DNA of 64,000 bases from Spartobacteria bacterium (GCA_021325495.1 JAJPGZ010000012.1:56131-120130), one strand, 5' to 3'. Positions 9,339-19,479 are shown, counted from the stretch's first letter. Notes: generated from the letters alone by a model not told the origin. Numbers and translations are program-made.

Positions 9339-9725
9339 TTATTTGCGCGCGGCGTCTTTTCTTTTTGGCTGAGCCGGTTCCAAACGGAAAATCGCTTCGC
9401 CTTCTTTCATCAGGTCGAGCCGGTCGCGCGCGATCGTTTCCAGATACGTCGCATCGGTCTTGAGCAGATTCACTTCGCGCGTCTGCTTCGCGAGCAACAT
9501 CTTCTGTTCGTTCACCTGCGCTTGCAGATTGTCGATCTCGCCGCGGCTCCGATTCAAGCGCGCGTTCTGCGGCACGAACAGACTAACGACCACGAGAATG
9601 AAGGCGAGGACGAGAAGACTTTTGAGCACGCGATTGAGTCGCGTCCAGATGGTCGCTTCGCGCCGCGCGCGAAAATCAATGTGCTCCACGTCAGCGCATC
9701 TTACCGCCGTAAATCGCTTTGTCAC
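9339..9725 (-). CDS. Septum formation initiator (FtsB/DivIC-like)
   Basis: 128-residue bitopic protein: a short cytoplasmic N-terminus, one membrane segment (LLVLAFILVVVSLFV, about residues 37-51), then a coiled coil (GEIDNLQAQVNEQKMLLAKQ) and a short tail. This is the layout of FtsB/DivIC, which bridge the divisome with FtsL. It lies directly downstream of eno, as ftsB does in many bacteria, which supports the call. Sequence similarity in this family is low, so the assignment rests on architecture and context. Upstream GTG starts near 9688 are also possible. Confidence 0.7.
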   Translation of the reverse strand: MTKRFTAVRCADVEHIDFRARREATIWTRLNRVLKSLLVLAFILVVVSLFVPQNARLNRSRGEIDNLQAQVNEQKMLLAKQTREVNLLKTDATYLETIARDRLDLMKEGEAIFRLEPAQPKRKDAARK

Positions 9726-9747
9726 CCAGTTCTTCAGTTTTAATAGA

Positions 9748-9838
9748 TGTCATTCTGAGCATCGCGAAGAATCTCCATTATTTGTGATCGGAGGAAGGCA
9801 AAGATGCTCAGACATGTTTCGCTTTGCTCAACATGACA
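9748..9838. repeat. Palindromic repeat family R1, copy 2
   Basis: Arms at 9748-9776 and 9810-9838 (about 29 nt each, imperfect), related to the copy at 4792-4874: both begin TGTCATTCTGAGC and end CTCAACATGACA. It fills the gap between eno and the ftsB-like gene, both on the minus strand, and could act as an intercistronic hairpin. Confidence 0.75.
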
Positions 9839-9866
9839 GTGGCCGTAGGCAAACAACACCGGCTCG

Positions 9867-11213
<1,347 letters not shown>

Positions 11214-11228
11214 TTACGATTTCTGTCC

Positions 11229-12044
11229 ATGAATCGGACACAACGATTCACAACCTTGCTATTACTGCTCGGCGCCTGCGCATTGATCGGCGCGGAACCG
11301 CAACACCTTGCGCCAGACCAGATGGCGAAGGCGGTGCGCAACGACGCCATCACCATCCCCTCGCCCGGCGAGCTTTTCGCGGCGCTCGAAAAACCGGGCA
11401 AGCCGAATTGGACCGGCCAGATTCGCGGACCGATCCCGACCACTTACAAAAACCGGCCGCAGATCGCGCTCAATCTCGGCGGACTCATCGCCGACGGATT
11501 CATCGCGGTCGAAGCGCAAGACAGTCAGCAGGTGAAAAACGTCGGCACCGACATCATCAAAATGGCGAAGGCGCTCGGTGTGAGCGAAAACATTCTTAGT
11601 CGTGGCAACAGCATCAACGAATTCGCCGAGAACAACGAGTGGGACGCGTTACAGGAGGAATTGGAAGCAACGCAAAACGAAGTGAAGTCGTCCATGCAAA
11701 CGCATCGCGACCAGGACCTCGTTATTCTCGTCAGCGTCGGCGGTTGGGTGCGCGGCACGCAGGTCGTTAGTTCGTCGATCTTGCAAAACTTCGACGAACG
11801 CGCTGCCAAAGTTTTGCGGCAGCCGGCGCTGGTAAATTTCATTCACTCGAAGATGAACGACGTTTCGCCGGACGTGCGCGACGATCCGCTGGTGAGAAAA
11901 GTGAGCGATGAGCTCGTTACGCTCGAAAAACTCGTCGCCTTTCCGCCTAACAAACCGCCAACCGCCGATGACGTGCGCAAGGTCAATGACGCCGTCGGAA
12001 AAGTGATGGACCAAATTCAGCAAAAGCCCGAACCGAAGCGATGA
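11229..12044 (+). CDS. Exported hypothetical protein, possible lipoprotein
   Basis: About 271 residues from the ATG at 11229; the extended frame to 11112 runs through intergenic sequence. The N-terminus has a hydrophobic core with a lipobox-like LLGAC (Cys near 17). The body has a long Glu/Gln-rich helical segment (ENNEWDALQEELEATQNEVK, about residues 125-150) and a Gly-Gly-Trp motif (VSVGGWVRGTQ). No family recognised. Overlaps the next secreted protein gene by 4 nt, so the two are translationally coupled and probably work together. Confidence 0.7.
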   Translation: MNRTQRFTTLLLLLGACALIGAEPQHLAPDQMAKAVRNDAITIPSPGELFAALEKPGKPNWTGQIRGPIPTTYKNRPQIALNLGGLIADGFIAVEAQDSQQVKNVGTDIIKMAKALGVSENILSRGNSINEFAENNEWDALQEELEATQNEVKSSMQTHRDQDLVILVSVGGWVRGTQVVSSSILQNFDERAAKVLRQPALVNFIHSKMNDVSPDVRDDPLVRKVSDELVTLEKLVAFPPNKPPTADDVRKVNDAVGKVMDQIQQKPEPKR

Positions 12045-12469
12045 GGACGATGTCGATCTTTCTATTGTCGATCTTCGCGTTCGTTAGTCCGCTGCGCGCG
12101 CAAAGCGACAAGGAAGTGCAGGCGCACAAAGCGGTGCTCGATCTCGCGGGCGCGTTTGCGAACGACGGTTTCAAAATTCGCGACGGACATTGGGGCGGCA
12201 TGTTGAAGCCGAAGGAGAACGCGATCATCGCGGTCAATCTTTATGCCGGAAACCAGTATTGGTTCGCGGCCGGCGCGATTGAGCCGGCAAAAAAAATCGC
12301 GGTCGCCGTCTATGATGAGACCGGCAAGCTCGTCGAAACCGAACCGTACAACGATGGCAATCGCGCCGCGGCCGGTTTTTCGCCAACGAACAGCGGACAA
12401 TATTTTGTCGCGATCAATCTGCTCGACGGTGCCGAGAGCGCGTATTGCCTCGTTTATTCTTATAAATAG
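12041..12469 (+). CDS. Secreted hypothetical protein
   Basis: 142 residues with a signal peptide (SIFLLSIFAFVSPLRAQ, cleavage after RAQ near 21). The mature part has alternating beta strands and ends in a pattern GQYFVAINLLDGAESAYCLVYSYK like the C-terminal edge of small beta-sandwich periplasmic proteins; no name can be given. The first codons are built from M1: ATGTCGATCTT at 12050 encodes MSIF, and a second copy follows 15 bp later. Co-translated with the preceding gene (ATGA overlap). Confidence 0.68.
   Translation: MRTMSIFLLSIFAFVSPLRAQSDKEVQAHKAVLDLAGAFANDGFKIRDGHWGGMLKPKENAIIAVNLYAGNQYWFAAGAIEPAKKIAVAVYDETGKLVETEPYNDGNRAAAGFSPTNSGQYFVAINLLDGAESAYCLVYSYK
12051..12075 (-). repeat. M1 direct pair (15-bp period)
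   Basis: Two minus-oriented copies of AAGATCGACA start 15 bp apart (12051-12060 and 12066-12075), both inside the signal-peptide codons of the gene at 12041. Confidence 0.85.
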
Positions 12470-12502
12470 CGAGACGTTCGCGGTGTCGTCGCAAGATCGA
12501 CA

Positions 12503-12922
12503 ATGAAACGCGCGGTTCTGTATTTACTGATCGTGGCGAGCATCGCGGGTTGCGCCAAGTCGCGCACCCGACCATCTGCGGCCGCGAGCACGACTGATTA
12601 TTACGCGGTCAAAAGTTCGGCGGCCCCGTTCTTTCAATACGGCCCGCTCCAAGCGAACGGTCCCAATCGCAGCCTTTCGCGCGACACCTTGCTTACCATT
12701 TCGAAAAAATCTTTTGGCTACGCGCGCGTCCGCCTAACGAGCGGCGAAGAAGGTTACGTCGCGATGGATGACATTCATCCGGCGCCGGCGAGTCTGGTTG
12801 CGAAAACAATTCCCACGCCCACGCCCACCCCGGCCGCGCTTCGTTATCCCGAACCGAACCTGCCCGGAGTCGAATCGACGCCCGGAGTTGAACCGACGGC
12901 GATTGGGGCACCATCGCCCTAG
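12503..12922 (+). CDS. Lipoprotein with SH3-like domain
   Basis: 139 residues: a short signal with lipobox SIAGC (Cys near 17), a segment YYAVKSSAAPFFQYGPLQA followed by SRDTLLTISKKSFGYARVRLTSGEEGYVAMDDI, which has the strand pattern of bacterial SH3 (SH3b) domains, then a Pro/Thr tail (TPTPTPAA) typical of cell-wall spanning linkers. The start ATG is formed by an M1 copy (AAGATCGACAATG at 12493). Probably envelope-associated; ligand unknown. Confidence 0.7.
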   Translation: MKRAVLYLLIVASIAGCAKSRTRPSAAASTTDYYAVKSSAAPFFQYGPLQANGPNRSLSRDTLLTISKKSFGYARVRLTSGEEGYVAMDDIHPAPASLVAKTIPTPTPTPAALRYPEPNLPGVESTPGVEPTAIGAPSP

Positions 12923-12957
12923 ACAAGGGCGCGCAGGCGCGTTTCATACCTGCGCGC

Positions 12958-13236
12958 ATGACATCGTTGCAGGTCTTCTTCGAAGGTCGCGTTCAAGGCG
13001 TCGGATTTCGCTGGAGCGTGCGGCACATCGCCAAGGGTTTCGACGTCAAAGGTTGGGTGCGCAATCTCATCGACGGCCGCGTCGAAATGCAAATCAGCGG
13101 CGACGACGAAGAAGTGCGCGCGTTCGTCGACGCCATCCAGCAAAGCGAATTGCGTTCGCACATTCGCAAAACCGAAGAGCACAAACTCGACGCGCCGGTG
13201 CAAGCGAATGGTTTCGAGATCTGGCATGACGGCTGA
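12958..13236 (+). CDS. acyP: Acylphosphatase
   Basis: 92 residues, the normal size. Hydrolyses carboxyl-phosphate bonds such as acetyl phosphate. The signature GRVQGVGFRW (residues 10-19) includes the phosphate-cradling Arg, and the catalytic Asn lies in KGWVRNLIDGRVE (near residue 36). Its last codons overlap the start of the ABC ATPase at 13226, so it may be the first gene of the exporter operon. Confidence 0.93.
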   Translation: MTSLQVFFEGRVQGVGFRWSVRHIAKGFDVKGWVRNLIDGRVEMQISGDDEEVRAFVDAIQQSELRSHIRKTEEHKLDAPVQANGFEIWHDG

Positions 13237-14071
13237 ACCGGCTGTGGCCGTGCGTGGCCTAACGAAACGCTTTCCCGTGCCGTTCACGCGCCGCCTCATC
13301 TCCGCGGTGGAAGATGTCGATCTTACAGTGAATCGCGGCGAAGTTTACGGATTGCTCGGGCCTAACGGATCGGGCAAGAGCACGACGCTCAAAATTATTC
13401 TCGGACTCGTCTGGCCCACAAGCGGAAGCGCCAAAATCTTCGGTCGCGACAGCGGTGAAGTTCACAGTCGCGATTCGGTCGGCTTCCTTCCGGAAAATCC
13501 CTACTTCTACAAATTTCTCACCGGGACGGAGACGCTGCGGTTTTTTGGAAAACTCTGCGGATTGCACGGCGAACAATTGCACCAACGCATCATCGATTTG
13601 CTCGACCTCGTTGGCCTAACGAACGCTCGCGAGCAGCGCCTGGCGACGTATTCGAAAGGAATGTTGCAACGCATCGGCCTGGCCCAGGCGCTCATCAACG
13701 ATCCGCAGCTCGTCGTCCTCGACGAACCGACCGCCGGGGTCGATCCCGCCGGTTCGCGCGACATTCGAGATTTGATTGTCGATCTTAGAAAACGCGGCGT
13801 GACCGTGTTGCTCTCTTCACACCTGCTCGGCCAGGTCCAGGAAGTGTGCGACCGCGTCGGGATTCTCGCGAACGGGAAACTTGTGCGCGAAGGAAAACTC
13901 GAAGAGCTGCTCGCGATCGAAAACCAAACCGAGCTCGTGCTCGAAAATGCCTCGGAAGATTTGGTCAAACGCGTGCAGGAGCTCGCGCGCGACGCGAACG
14001 CGCGCCTGGTCGCGCAGCGAAGATCGACAACCACCCTTGAGCGATTCTTTCTCGACGCGACCGACGAATGA
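13226..14071 (+). CDS. ABC transporter ATP-binding protein
   Basis: About 281 residues, started at the ATG at 13226 overlapping acyP. Walker A GPNGSGKST (near residue 45), signature region YSKGMLQRIGLAQAL, where SKGM replaces the usual SGGQ as in many ABC-2 exporters, Walker B LVVLDEPTAGVDP and the switch His in LLSSHLL. A C-terminal extension of about 70 residues follows. It pairs with the permease at 14068 by a 4-nt overlap, giving an ABC-2 type exporter; the substrate is unknown. Three M1 and three M2 copies fall inside. Confidence 0.9.
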   Translation: MTAEPAVAVRGLTKRFPVPFTRRLISAVEDVDLTVNRGEVYGLLGPNGSGKSTTLKIILGLVWPTSGSAKIFGRDSGEVHSRDSVGFLPENPYFYKFLTGTETLRFFGKLCGLHGEQLHQRIIDLLDLVGLTNAREQRLATYSKGMLQRIGLAQALINDPQLVVLDEPTAGVDPAGSRDIRDLIVDLRKRGVTVLLSSHLLGQVQEVCDRVGILANGKLVREGKLEELLAIENQTELVLENASEDLVKRVQELARDANARLVAQRRSTTTLERFFLDATDE

Positions 14072-14925
14072 GACGCACGCTCGCCATCGCATCGAACACG
14101 CTCACCGACCTGACGCGGCAGCGGGTTTTCTATTTCATTCTCATCTTCGCGCTGATCCTCATCGGCAGCTCGGTCTTCATGTCGCGCTTCTCGTTTCAAC
14201 AGGAACTGCAAATCCTCAAAGACATCTCGTTAGGCACGATGTCGATCTTAACTTCATTGCTCGCCATCCTGGCCACGGCGCGATTGATTCCGCAGGACAT
14301 CGAAGACCGCACCGCTTACACGATTCTGGCGAAGCCGGTGCCGCGTTATCAATACGTTCTCGGCAAATTGTTAGGCGTGCTCGGGCTGCTCGTGATCAGT
14401 CTCTTCATCATGAGTGCGCTTTTTTTCGCGATGCTCTACACCCGCGAGCAAACGCTTTTGTCGGAAGCGATGCGGCAGTATGCGACCGCGCCGCGCGAAC
14501 AACTCGAAGACGCGTTGCGGACCGTGCGCGCGGCCGGATTGAAGATCGACATCGCGCAAGCGATCGGATTGTTGTTCATGAAAGCGAGCGTGCTGGCGGC
14601 GACGACGTTGCTCGTCACCACATTTGCGACCACGAATATCTTCACCGTCATCACGATGGTGTTTGTGTATTTCATCGGGCACCTTCAGGAAATCGCGCGC
14701 GAATATTGGCTGCAGCAAACCGGCAACGGATGGTTCACGCATTTATTTCTCGCGCTCGTCGCGCTCATTTTTCCCGACCTCCAAGCGTTCAATCGCGTCG
14801 ATCAAGTCGTCGCCGGACACGCGCTCTCGTTAGGCATTTTCACGCAAACAACATTGCTCGGCTGTTTCTACATCGCGGTCTACACCACGCTCGCCGTCGT
14901 CATGTTTTACGGAAAGGAATTGTGA
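14068..14925 (+). CDS. ABC-2 type transporter permease
   Basis: 285-residue membrane protein with about six hydrophobic segments (for example FYFILIFALILIGSSVF near residue 25, VLGLLVISLFIMSALFF near 110). After segment 1 comes SFQQELQILKDISLGTMSILTSLLAILATARLIPQDIEDRTAYTI, close to the ABC-2 families that carry copper or multidrug exporters (NosY-like), where ATARLIPQDIE-type motifs occur. Partner of the preceding ATPase by overlap; the following gene overlaps by 4 nt. Confidence 0.85.
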   Translation: MRRTLAIASNTLTDLTRQRVFYFILIFALILIGSSVFMSRFSFQQELQILKDISLGTMSILTSLLAILATARLIPQDIEDRTAYTILAKPVPRYQYVLGKLLGVLGLLVISLFIMSALFFAMLYTREQTLLSEAMRQYATAPREQLEDALRTVRAAGLKIDIAQAIGLLFMKASVLAATTLLVTTFATTNIFTVITMVFVYFIGHLQEIAREYWLQQTGNGWFTHLFLALVALIFPDLQAFNRVDQVVAGHALSLGIFTQTTLLGCFYIAVYTTLAVVMFYGKEL

Positions 14926-15653
14926 TCCGCGTTCTTGTCGTCATCGCCGCGATTCTTTGTTTTGGAGCGGTGCGTCTTCCGCTCGAACAAAAAATTCCTG
15001 CGCAAGATCGACAATTAACTCTCGGTTTACGCGAACAAATCGGCCAACTCGGTTTCGCCGCCGCTCTGAGCGGATTTCGCTCGATCGTGGCCGACATCGT
15101 TTTCATTCAAGCGCACGTCGCGTGGGAACGGACGGAATGGGCGCGCGTGTTATTACTCTTACGCGAAGCGACTACGCTCCAGCCGCAGTCGATCATGTTC
15201 TGGGACATGGCCGCGTGGCACATGGCGTGGAACGCGAGCGCCGCGGTCATGAATGACGAATCGCAATCGCTTACCGTCCGCGTGCGCAAGCAGCACCAGT
15301 ATTTCGATTTGGGCAAAGATTTTCTCGAACGCGGGATCCAATACAATCCAGACAATCCGCGTTTGTACGAAGCGATGGCGCGCTTGTATCAACAGAAATA
15401 CGAGGATCACTTGCACGCGTCGGAGTATTTTGCGAAAGCGGCCGCGCTTCCGGGCGCGATGAGTTACGATCGCCGCTTCTCCGCCTACGAGCTTTCGTAT
15501 TGCGACGGGCGCGAACGCGAAGCGTATGAGAAATTGCGCGCGCTCTACGACGAAGGCGAAAAGGAAAGGCTGCCGACCTTGATCAAACGATTGAAATTTC
15601 TCGAACAGAAGATCGACATCCCGCAGGATCGCCGCATTCCCGATTCCGCCTAA
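14922..15653 (+). CDS. TPR-like membrane-anchored protein, GTG start
   Basis: About 243 residues beginning at a GTG whose last bases form the preceding permease stop (TTGTGA). The N-terminus has one hydrophobic segment (VLVVIAAILCFGAVRL), then a periplasmic or cytosolic helical domain with paired helices (LLLLREATTLQP..., LGKDFLERGIQYNPDNPRLYEAMARLYQQKYEDH) typical of tetratricopeptide repeats. The operon position suggests an accessory subunit of the ABC-2 exporter. It ends in an M2 copy that supplies its stop (GCCTAAC). The open frame extends upstream to 13881, but that part is antisense-type noise under the ABC genes. Confidence 0.72.
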   Translation: MIRVLVVIAAILCFGAVRLPLEQKIPAQDRQLTLGLREQIGQLGFAAALSGFRSIVADIVFIQAHVAWERTEWARVLLLLREATTLQPQSIMFWDMAAWHMAWNASAAVMNDESQSLTVRVRKQHQYFDLGKDFLERGIQYNPDNPRLYEAMARLYQQKYEDHLHASEYFAKAAALPGAMSYDRRFSAYELSYCDGREREAYEKLRALYDEGEKERLPTLIKRLKFLEQKIDIPQDRRIPDSA

Positions 15654-15656
15654 CAA

Positions 15657-16382
15657 ATGCGTTACGCCATTTTCAGCGACATCCACGCCAACCTTGAAGC
15701 GCTCCAGGCCGTCTTGCGCGACGCCGAGGAACAAAAGTGCACGCACTATATTTGTCTCGGCGACGTCGTCGGTTACAACGCCAACCCGCACGAATGCAGC
15801 GTGCGCGTGCGCGACATGGATTGCCCGATCGTGAAAGGCAATCACGACGAACAGGCTTCGCTCATCGAATCGTCGCGCGATTTCAACGAGCTGGCCGAGG
15901 CCGCGATCGAATGGACGCGCGAACACCTAACGAATGAAGACAAGGCGTGGCTGCGCGACATGCGACTGCAGCGCCAGGTGCGCGACTTCACCATCGTCCA
16001 CGCCACGCTCGATACGCCGGCGCAATGGGGTTACGTCTTCAACAATCTCGACGCCGCCGCGAGTTTCACTTACCAGCACACCGCGGTTTGTTTTTTCGGT
16101 CACACCCATGTGCCGATGGCATTCATTAAGGACGACACCGGCGTGCGCCGCGTTCGTGTCGATCAATTGCGCATCGAGCTCGCAAAAAAATATTTCATCA
16201 ACGTCGGCAGCGTCGGCCAGCCGCGCGACGGCGACTGGCGCGCGGCGTATTGCATTTACGATCTCGACCACGAGAACGTCGAACAGCGCCGGGTGAAATA
16301 CGACCTGCAGATTGCGCAGAAGAAAATTATTGACGCCGGATTGCCGTCTCTTCTCGCGGAACGTCTCGCGCTCGGAAGATAA
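15657..16382 (+). CDS. Calcineurin-like metallophosphoesterase
   Basis: 241 residues with the full dimetal motif series: DIHANLEAL (residue 8), GDVVGYNANP (about 40), GNHDE (about 62), and GHTHVPM (about 145). Such proteins hydrolyse phosphodiesters or diadenosine tetraphosphate-like substrates; this one belongs to the YfcE/ApaH-like broad family but the substrate is not visible. The Asn-rich C-terminus YFINVGSVGQPRDGD is typical. Follows the TPR-like gene by 3 bp, and M1 immediately follows its stop codon. Confidence 0.88.
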   Translation: MRYAIFSDIHANLEALQAVLRDAEEQKCTHYICLGDVVGYNANPHECSVRVRDMDCPIVKGNHDEQASLIESSRDFNELAEAAIEWTREHLTNEDKAWLRDMRLQRQVRDFTIVHATLDTPAQWGYVFNNLDAAASFTYQHTAVCFFGHTHVPMAFIKDDTGVRRVRVDQLRIELAKKYFINVGSVGQPRDGDWRAAYCIYDLDHENVEQRRVKYDLQIAQKKIIDAGLPSLLAERLALGR

Positions 16383-16420
16383 GATCGACAATCGCATTTG
16401 GCGTGTTCTGAATTTCAGCT

Positions 16421-17404
16421 CTGAACTCGATCCTCGTCATCAAACCCAGCTCGCTCGGCGACATCGTCCACACCTTGCCGGCGGTCGCGGCCATTCGCGA
16501 CGCGCATCCGCACGCGCAAATCACCTGGGTCATCAATCCGGAATGGGCGCCGCTTCTGCGCGGCAATCAGGATGTGAATCACGTCCATATTTTTCCGCGC
16601 GGCGATTTCACCGGACTCGGCGCGCCCGCCGGATTTTTTTCCTGGCTCAAGCTCACGAAAAAAATCCAACCCGACGTCGCGCTCGATTTTCAAGGTTTGT
16701 TACGCAGCGCGATCATCGCGCGCGCCAGTGGCGCGAAAGAAATTCTCGGCCTGAGCGACGCGCGCGAAGGCTCACGTTTCTTTTATCATCGCCGCGCGCA
16801 GGTGGGCCGGCATGAGCACGCGGTCGAACGTTACCTGAAGCTGGCGGAATTGGTCGGCGCGAAAATCGGAGAAGGATTGCGCTGCCCGGTTCCAAGCGGC
16901 GATCCGCTCCCGCGCTTCGACGATTATCCGCCGTTCATCGTTCTGCATCCGTTCGCGCGCGGAAGCGGCAAATCGCTGTCGAACAAAGTCATTCTCGAAA
17001 TCTGCCGCGCCTTTGCGCCGACGCGCGTCGTCATCATCGGCAAAAGCAAACGCAAGATCGACATCGTCGAAAATTGCGTCGAGCTCACCAATCAAACCAC
17101 GCTTCTGCAAATGATTCGTTTGATTCGCACTGCGAGCTTCATCATCAGCGTCGATAGCGGCCCGATGCACGTGGCCGCGGCCGTGACCGACAAGTTATTG
17201 TCGATCCACACCTGGACCGATCCGCGGCGCGTCGGTCCCTACAATCCTGACGCGTGGATTTGGAAAAACGGAGAGATCATCCGCGTCGGAGAATTAGACA
17301 AAACGAAACGCAAGCGGGGCGGCCGCAGATTAAAACTGAAAGACGTGCCGGCGATTGTCGATCTTGTTAGGCCGCACGTCCCGGTCGACCCGATGCTGGT
17401 TTAA
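16421..17404 (+). CDS. Glycosyltransferase family 9 (heptosyltransferase-like)
   Basis: GT9 enzymes add heptose to lipopolysaccharide inner core in the cytoplasm. The N-terminus SILVIKPSSLGDIVHTLPA is the family Rossmann signature. Further motifs are DFQGLLRSA, FARGSGKSL, and near residue 245 ISVDSGPMHVAAAVTDK, the donor-binding region. Length from the CTG at 16421 is about 327, normal. The start is problematic: no ATG, GTG or TTG lies between the upstream in-frame stop (16409) and the signature. The only options are CTG at 16421, ATT at 16412, or a TTG at 16475 that would cut the glycine loop. It ends in VDLV from an M1-M2 pair and overlaps ispD by 4 nt. Confidence 0.8.
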   Translation: MNSILVIKPSSLGDIVHTLPAVAAIRDAHPHAQITWVINPEWAPLLRGNQDVNHVHIFPRGDFTGLGAPAGFFSWLKLTKKIQPDVALDFQGLLRSAIIARASGAKEILGLSDAREGSRFFYHRRAQVGRHEHAVERYLKLAELVGAKIGEGLRCPVPSGDPLPRFDDYPPFIVLHPFARGSGKSLSNKVILEICRAFAPTRVVIIGKSKRKIDIVENCVELTNQTTLLQMIRLIRTASFIISVDSGPMHVAAAVTDKLLSIHTWTDPRRVGPYNPDAWIWKNGEIIRVGELDKTKRKRGGRRLKLKDVPAIVDLVRPHVPVDPMLV

Positions 17405-18069
17405 CTCGCGCGCGCGCGCAAAACCATCTCAGCCAATTTCAAGTCGCGCTCGTAGGTGACCTTGAAATTGAAGTCGTCGTTCAAAACAAGCGCAACTTTG
17501 CGGCCGAATCGCTCGACCGCGGAGACTTCATCGGTGATTCGTAGATTTTTCACGAAGACTGCGCGGTAGGCATCTTCGATCAGCGAACGCTCGAAGATCT
17601 GCGGCGTTTGCATCGCGAAAAGTTGATGGCGATCGACCGATTCTTTTACCACAAGATCGACATCGGCGCGTTTGAGCGTGTCGTTAATCGCTTCCGCGGA
17701 CGACGCGGCGTTTGTTTCCTGCGCTTTGGCGAAAACACGCTCGATGATTTTCACGGTGACCAGCGGACGCGCCGCATCGTGAATCGCCACGTACCCTTCG
17801 CTGGCGCCACGTCCCATAAGTCCAGCTGCGACCGAATCCTGTCGATGTTCGCCGCCTTTGATGATCGCTTTCGTCTTCGCGCCCGCCAAACTGCGAAGTT
17901 CATCATGTCGATCTTCGCGCGCGACGATGATGATCTCGTCAACGCAAGCCGCATTCTCAAACGCGGCGATGGTGTGTGCGATGAGCGGTTTGCCTAACAA
18001 ATCGGCAAACAATTTGTCGAAACCGACACGACGACTGCTGCCGGCGGCGACGATGATCGCAGTGAGCAC
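17401..18069 (-). CDS. ispD: 2-C-methyl-D-erythritol 4-phosphate cytidylyltransferase
   Basis: Third step of the non-mevalonate isoprenoid pathway; activates MEP with CTP. 222 residues, typical. Nucleotide-binding loop AIIVAAGSSRR at the N-terminus (Arg-Lys pair as in AAGSGxR), VAIHDAARPLV near residue 95 and ATPQ-type QTPQIF segment. Supplies precursors for hopanoids, which fits the hpnH-like gene at the window start. Convergent with the glycosyltransferase: the shared TTAA (17401-17404) holds both stops. Confidence 0.92.
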   Translation of the reverse strand: MLTAIIVAAGSSRRVGFDKLFADLLGKPLIAHTIAAFENAACVDEIIIVAREDRHDELRSLAGAKTKAIIKGGEHRQDSVAAGLMGRGASEGYVAIHDAARPLVTVKIIERVFAKAQETNAASSAEAINDTLKRADVDLVVKESVDRHQLFAMQTPQIFERSLIEDAYRAVFVKNLRITDEVSAVERFGRKVALVLNDDFNFKVTYERDLKLAEMVLRARAS

Positions 18070-18075
18070 GGCTGG

Positions 18076-18537
18076 TTATTTGCCGCCGCTTAATTGCCGC
18101 TGCACTTCCTGGCTCAGCGTTTTGCCATCGACGCGGTCGCCGATTTTCTGCTGCAGCGCTTTCATGACCGCGCCCATCTGCGCTTTCGATGTCGCGTTCA
18201 TTTCGAGAATCGTCACGCGCACCGCTTCGGAAAGCTCGGCGGTGTCCATCTGCTGCGGCAGATACGATTGCAAGATCGACAATTCCTCTTTCTCTTTCGC
18301 CGCGAGCTCGGGCCGCCCGCCTTTATCAAATTGCTCAATCGAATCCTGCCGTTGCTTCGCTTGTTTGCGAATGACCGCGACGACATCGCCGTCGTTCATC
18401 TCCGCATCGGCCCCGCCTTTTTCGATCGCCGCATTTTTTACCGCCGCTTTCAACATGCGCAACACGCCCAGTTTCTGCGCGTTCTTGCTGCGCATCGCGT
18501 CTTTCAGATCGGAATCGATTCGCTCGTTCAGAGTCAT
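18076..18537 (-). CDS. yqeY: GatB/YqeY domain protein
   Basis: 153 residues matching the YqeY family, related to the tail of GatB of the amidotransferase. MTLNERIDSDLKDAMRSKNAQKLGVLRMLKAAVKN is the usual start; later ELSILQSYLPQQM and a central MGAVMKAL are conserved. Cellular role uncertain. It lies just upstream of ispD (6 nt) and downstream of fabD on the same strand. Confidence 0.88.
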   Translation of the reverse strand: MTLNERIDSDLKDAMRSKNAQKLGVLRMLKAAVKNAAIEKGGADAEMNDGDVVAVIRKQAKQRQDSIEQFDKGGRPELAAKEKEELSILQSYLPQQMDTAELSEAVRVTILEMNATSKAQMGAVMKALQQKIGDRVDGKTLSQEVQRQLSGGK

Positions 18538-18546
18538 GGGCAGAGT

Positions 18547-19479
18547 CTAGGCGTGAATGAGTTCGGCGCACGCGCGCGCTGAAGCGGCGTCGCCCACGGA
18601 AATAACTTCGACATCTTTGCGCGTGCGTTTGAGCAAACCCGCAAGCACCGCACCCGGCCCGAGCTCGACGAACAAGTCGCAGCCAAGATCGACAAGTCGT
18701 TCCATGCAATCCACCCATCGCACTGTGCTCGTGATTTGTTCCTGCAACGTGCGACGAATATCCGGAAGCGTTTTCACTTCATCGCCGGTCACGTTGCTCA
18801 TCACCGGAAATGCGGGCGCATGCATCTCCACTTCGAGCAACGCTTCGCCAAATTTTTCGTAGGCGCTTTCCATCAGTCGCGAATGATACGCGCCGGCGAC
18901 GTTAAGCATTGTCGCGCGTCGAATTCCATGTTCCTTAGCGACGCCGACGGCGGCTTCGACTTTCGCGAGCTCGCCCGAAATCACGATCTGTCCCGGCGAA
19001 TTAATGTTCGCAAGATCGACATCTTCATCCGCGGCGAGTTGGCGCGCGGCGTTTTCGTCCGCGCCGATCAATGCCGCCATTCCTCCGGCCGTGGCCGCGC
19101 AAGCTTCGTCCATCAGTTCGCCGCGACGTTGCACCAGTTTCAATCCGCTCGCGAAATCGAACGTGCCCGCTGCGCAATGCGCCGTCAGTTCGCCTAACGA
19201 AAGACCGGCCGCGCCGCCGACAGAGAAATCGCCCGCGAGTTCGCGCAAGATCGACAAGCAGGTCATGCCATGAACGAAAAGCGCCGGCTGACAATTCGAA
19301 GTCTTCGTCAATTCCTCGATCGGCCCATTGAGCATGATGTTCGTTAGGCCGCGGCCGAGAATCGAATCCGCTTCGCGCAGCAAATTGGCGGCCGCCGGAA
19401 ATTCATCGCCGAGATCGCGCCCCATCCCGACTTCCTGCGCCCCTTGACCGGAAAACAGCAGCGCGACTTTTTTGGCCAT
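18547..19479 (-). CDS. fabD: Malonyl-CoA:ACP transacylase
   Basis: Loads malonate onto acyl carrier protein for fatty acid synthesis. 310 residues. LLFSGQGAQEVGMGRDL at the start, GLSLGE (active Ser about 94) in the nucleophile elbow, and the catalytic His in AYHSRLM (about 198); the C-terminus has SNVTG and ELGPG. No fabH, fabG or acpP adjoins. The first gene of a fabD-yqeY-ispD row. Confidence 0.93.
   Translation of the reverse strand: MAKKVALLFSGQGAQEVGMGRDLGDEFPAAANLLREADSILGRGLTNIMLNGPIEELTKTSNCQPALFVHGMTCLSILRELAGDFSVGGAAGLSLGELTAHCAAGTFDFASGLKLVQRRGELMDEACAATAGGMAALIGADENAARQLAADEDVDLANINSPGQIVISGELAKVEAAVGVAKEHGIRRATMLNVAGAYHSRLMESAYEKFGEALLEVEMHAPAFPVMSNVTGDEVKTLPDIRRTLQEQITSTVRWVDCMERLVDLGCDLFVELGPGAVLAGLLKRTRKDVEVISVGDAASARACAELIHA

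Noticed and set aside
13881..14921. N-terminal two-thirds of a 590-residue open frame ending at 15653
   Set aside because: It runs out of phase through the ABC ATPase and permease; only the part after the GTG at 14922 looks like a protein.
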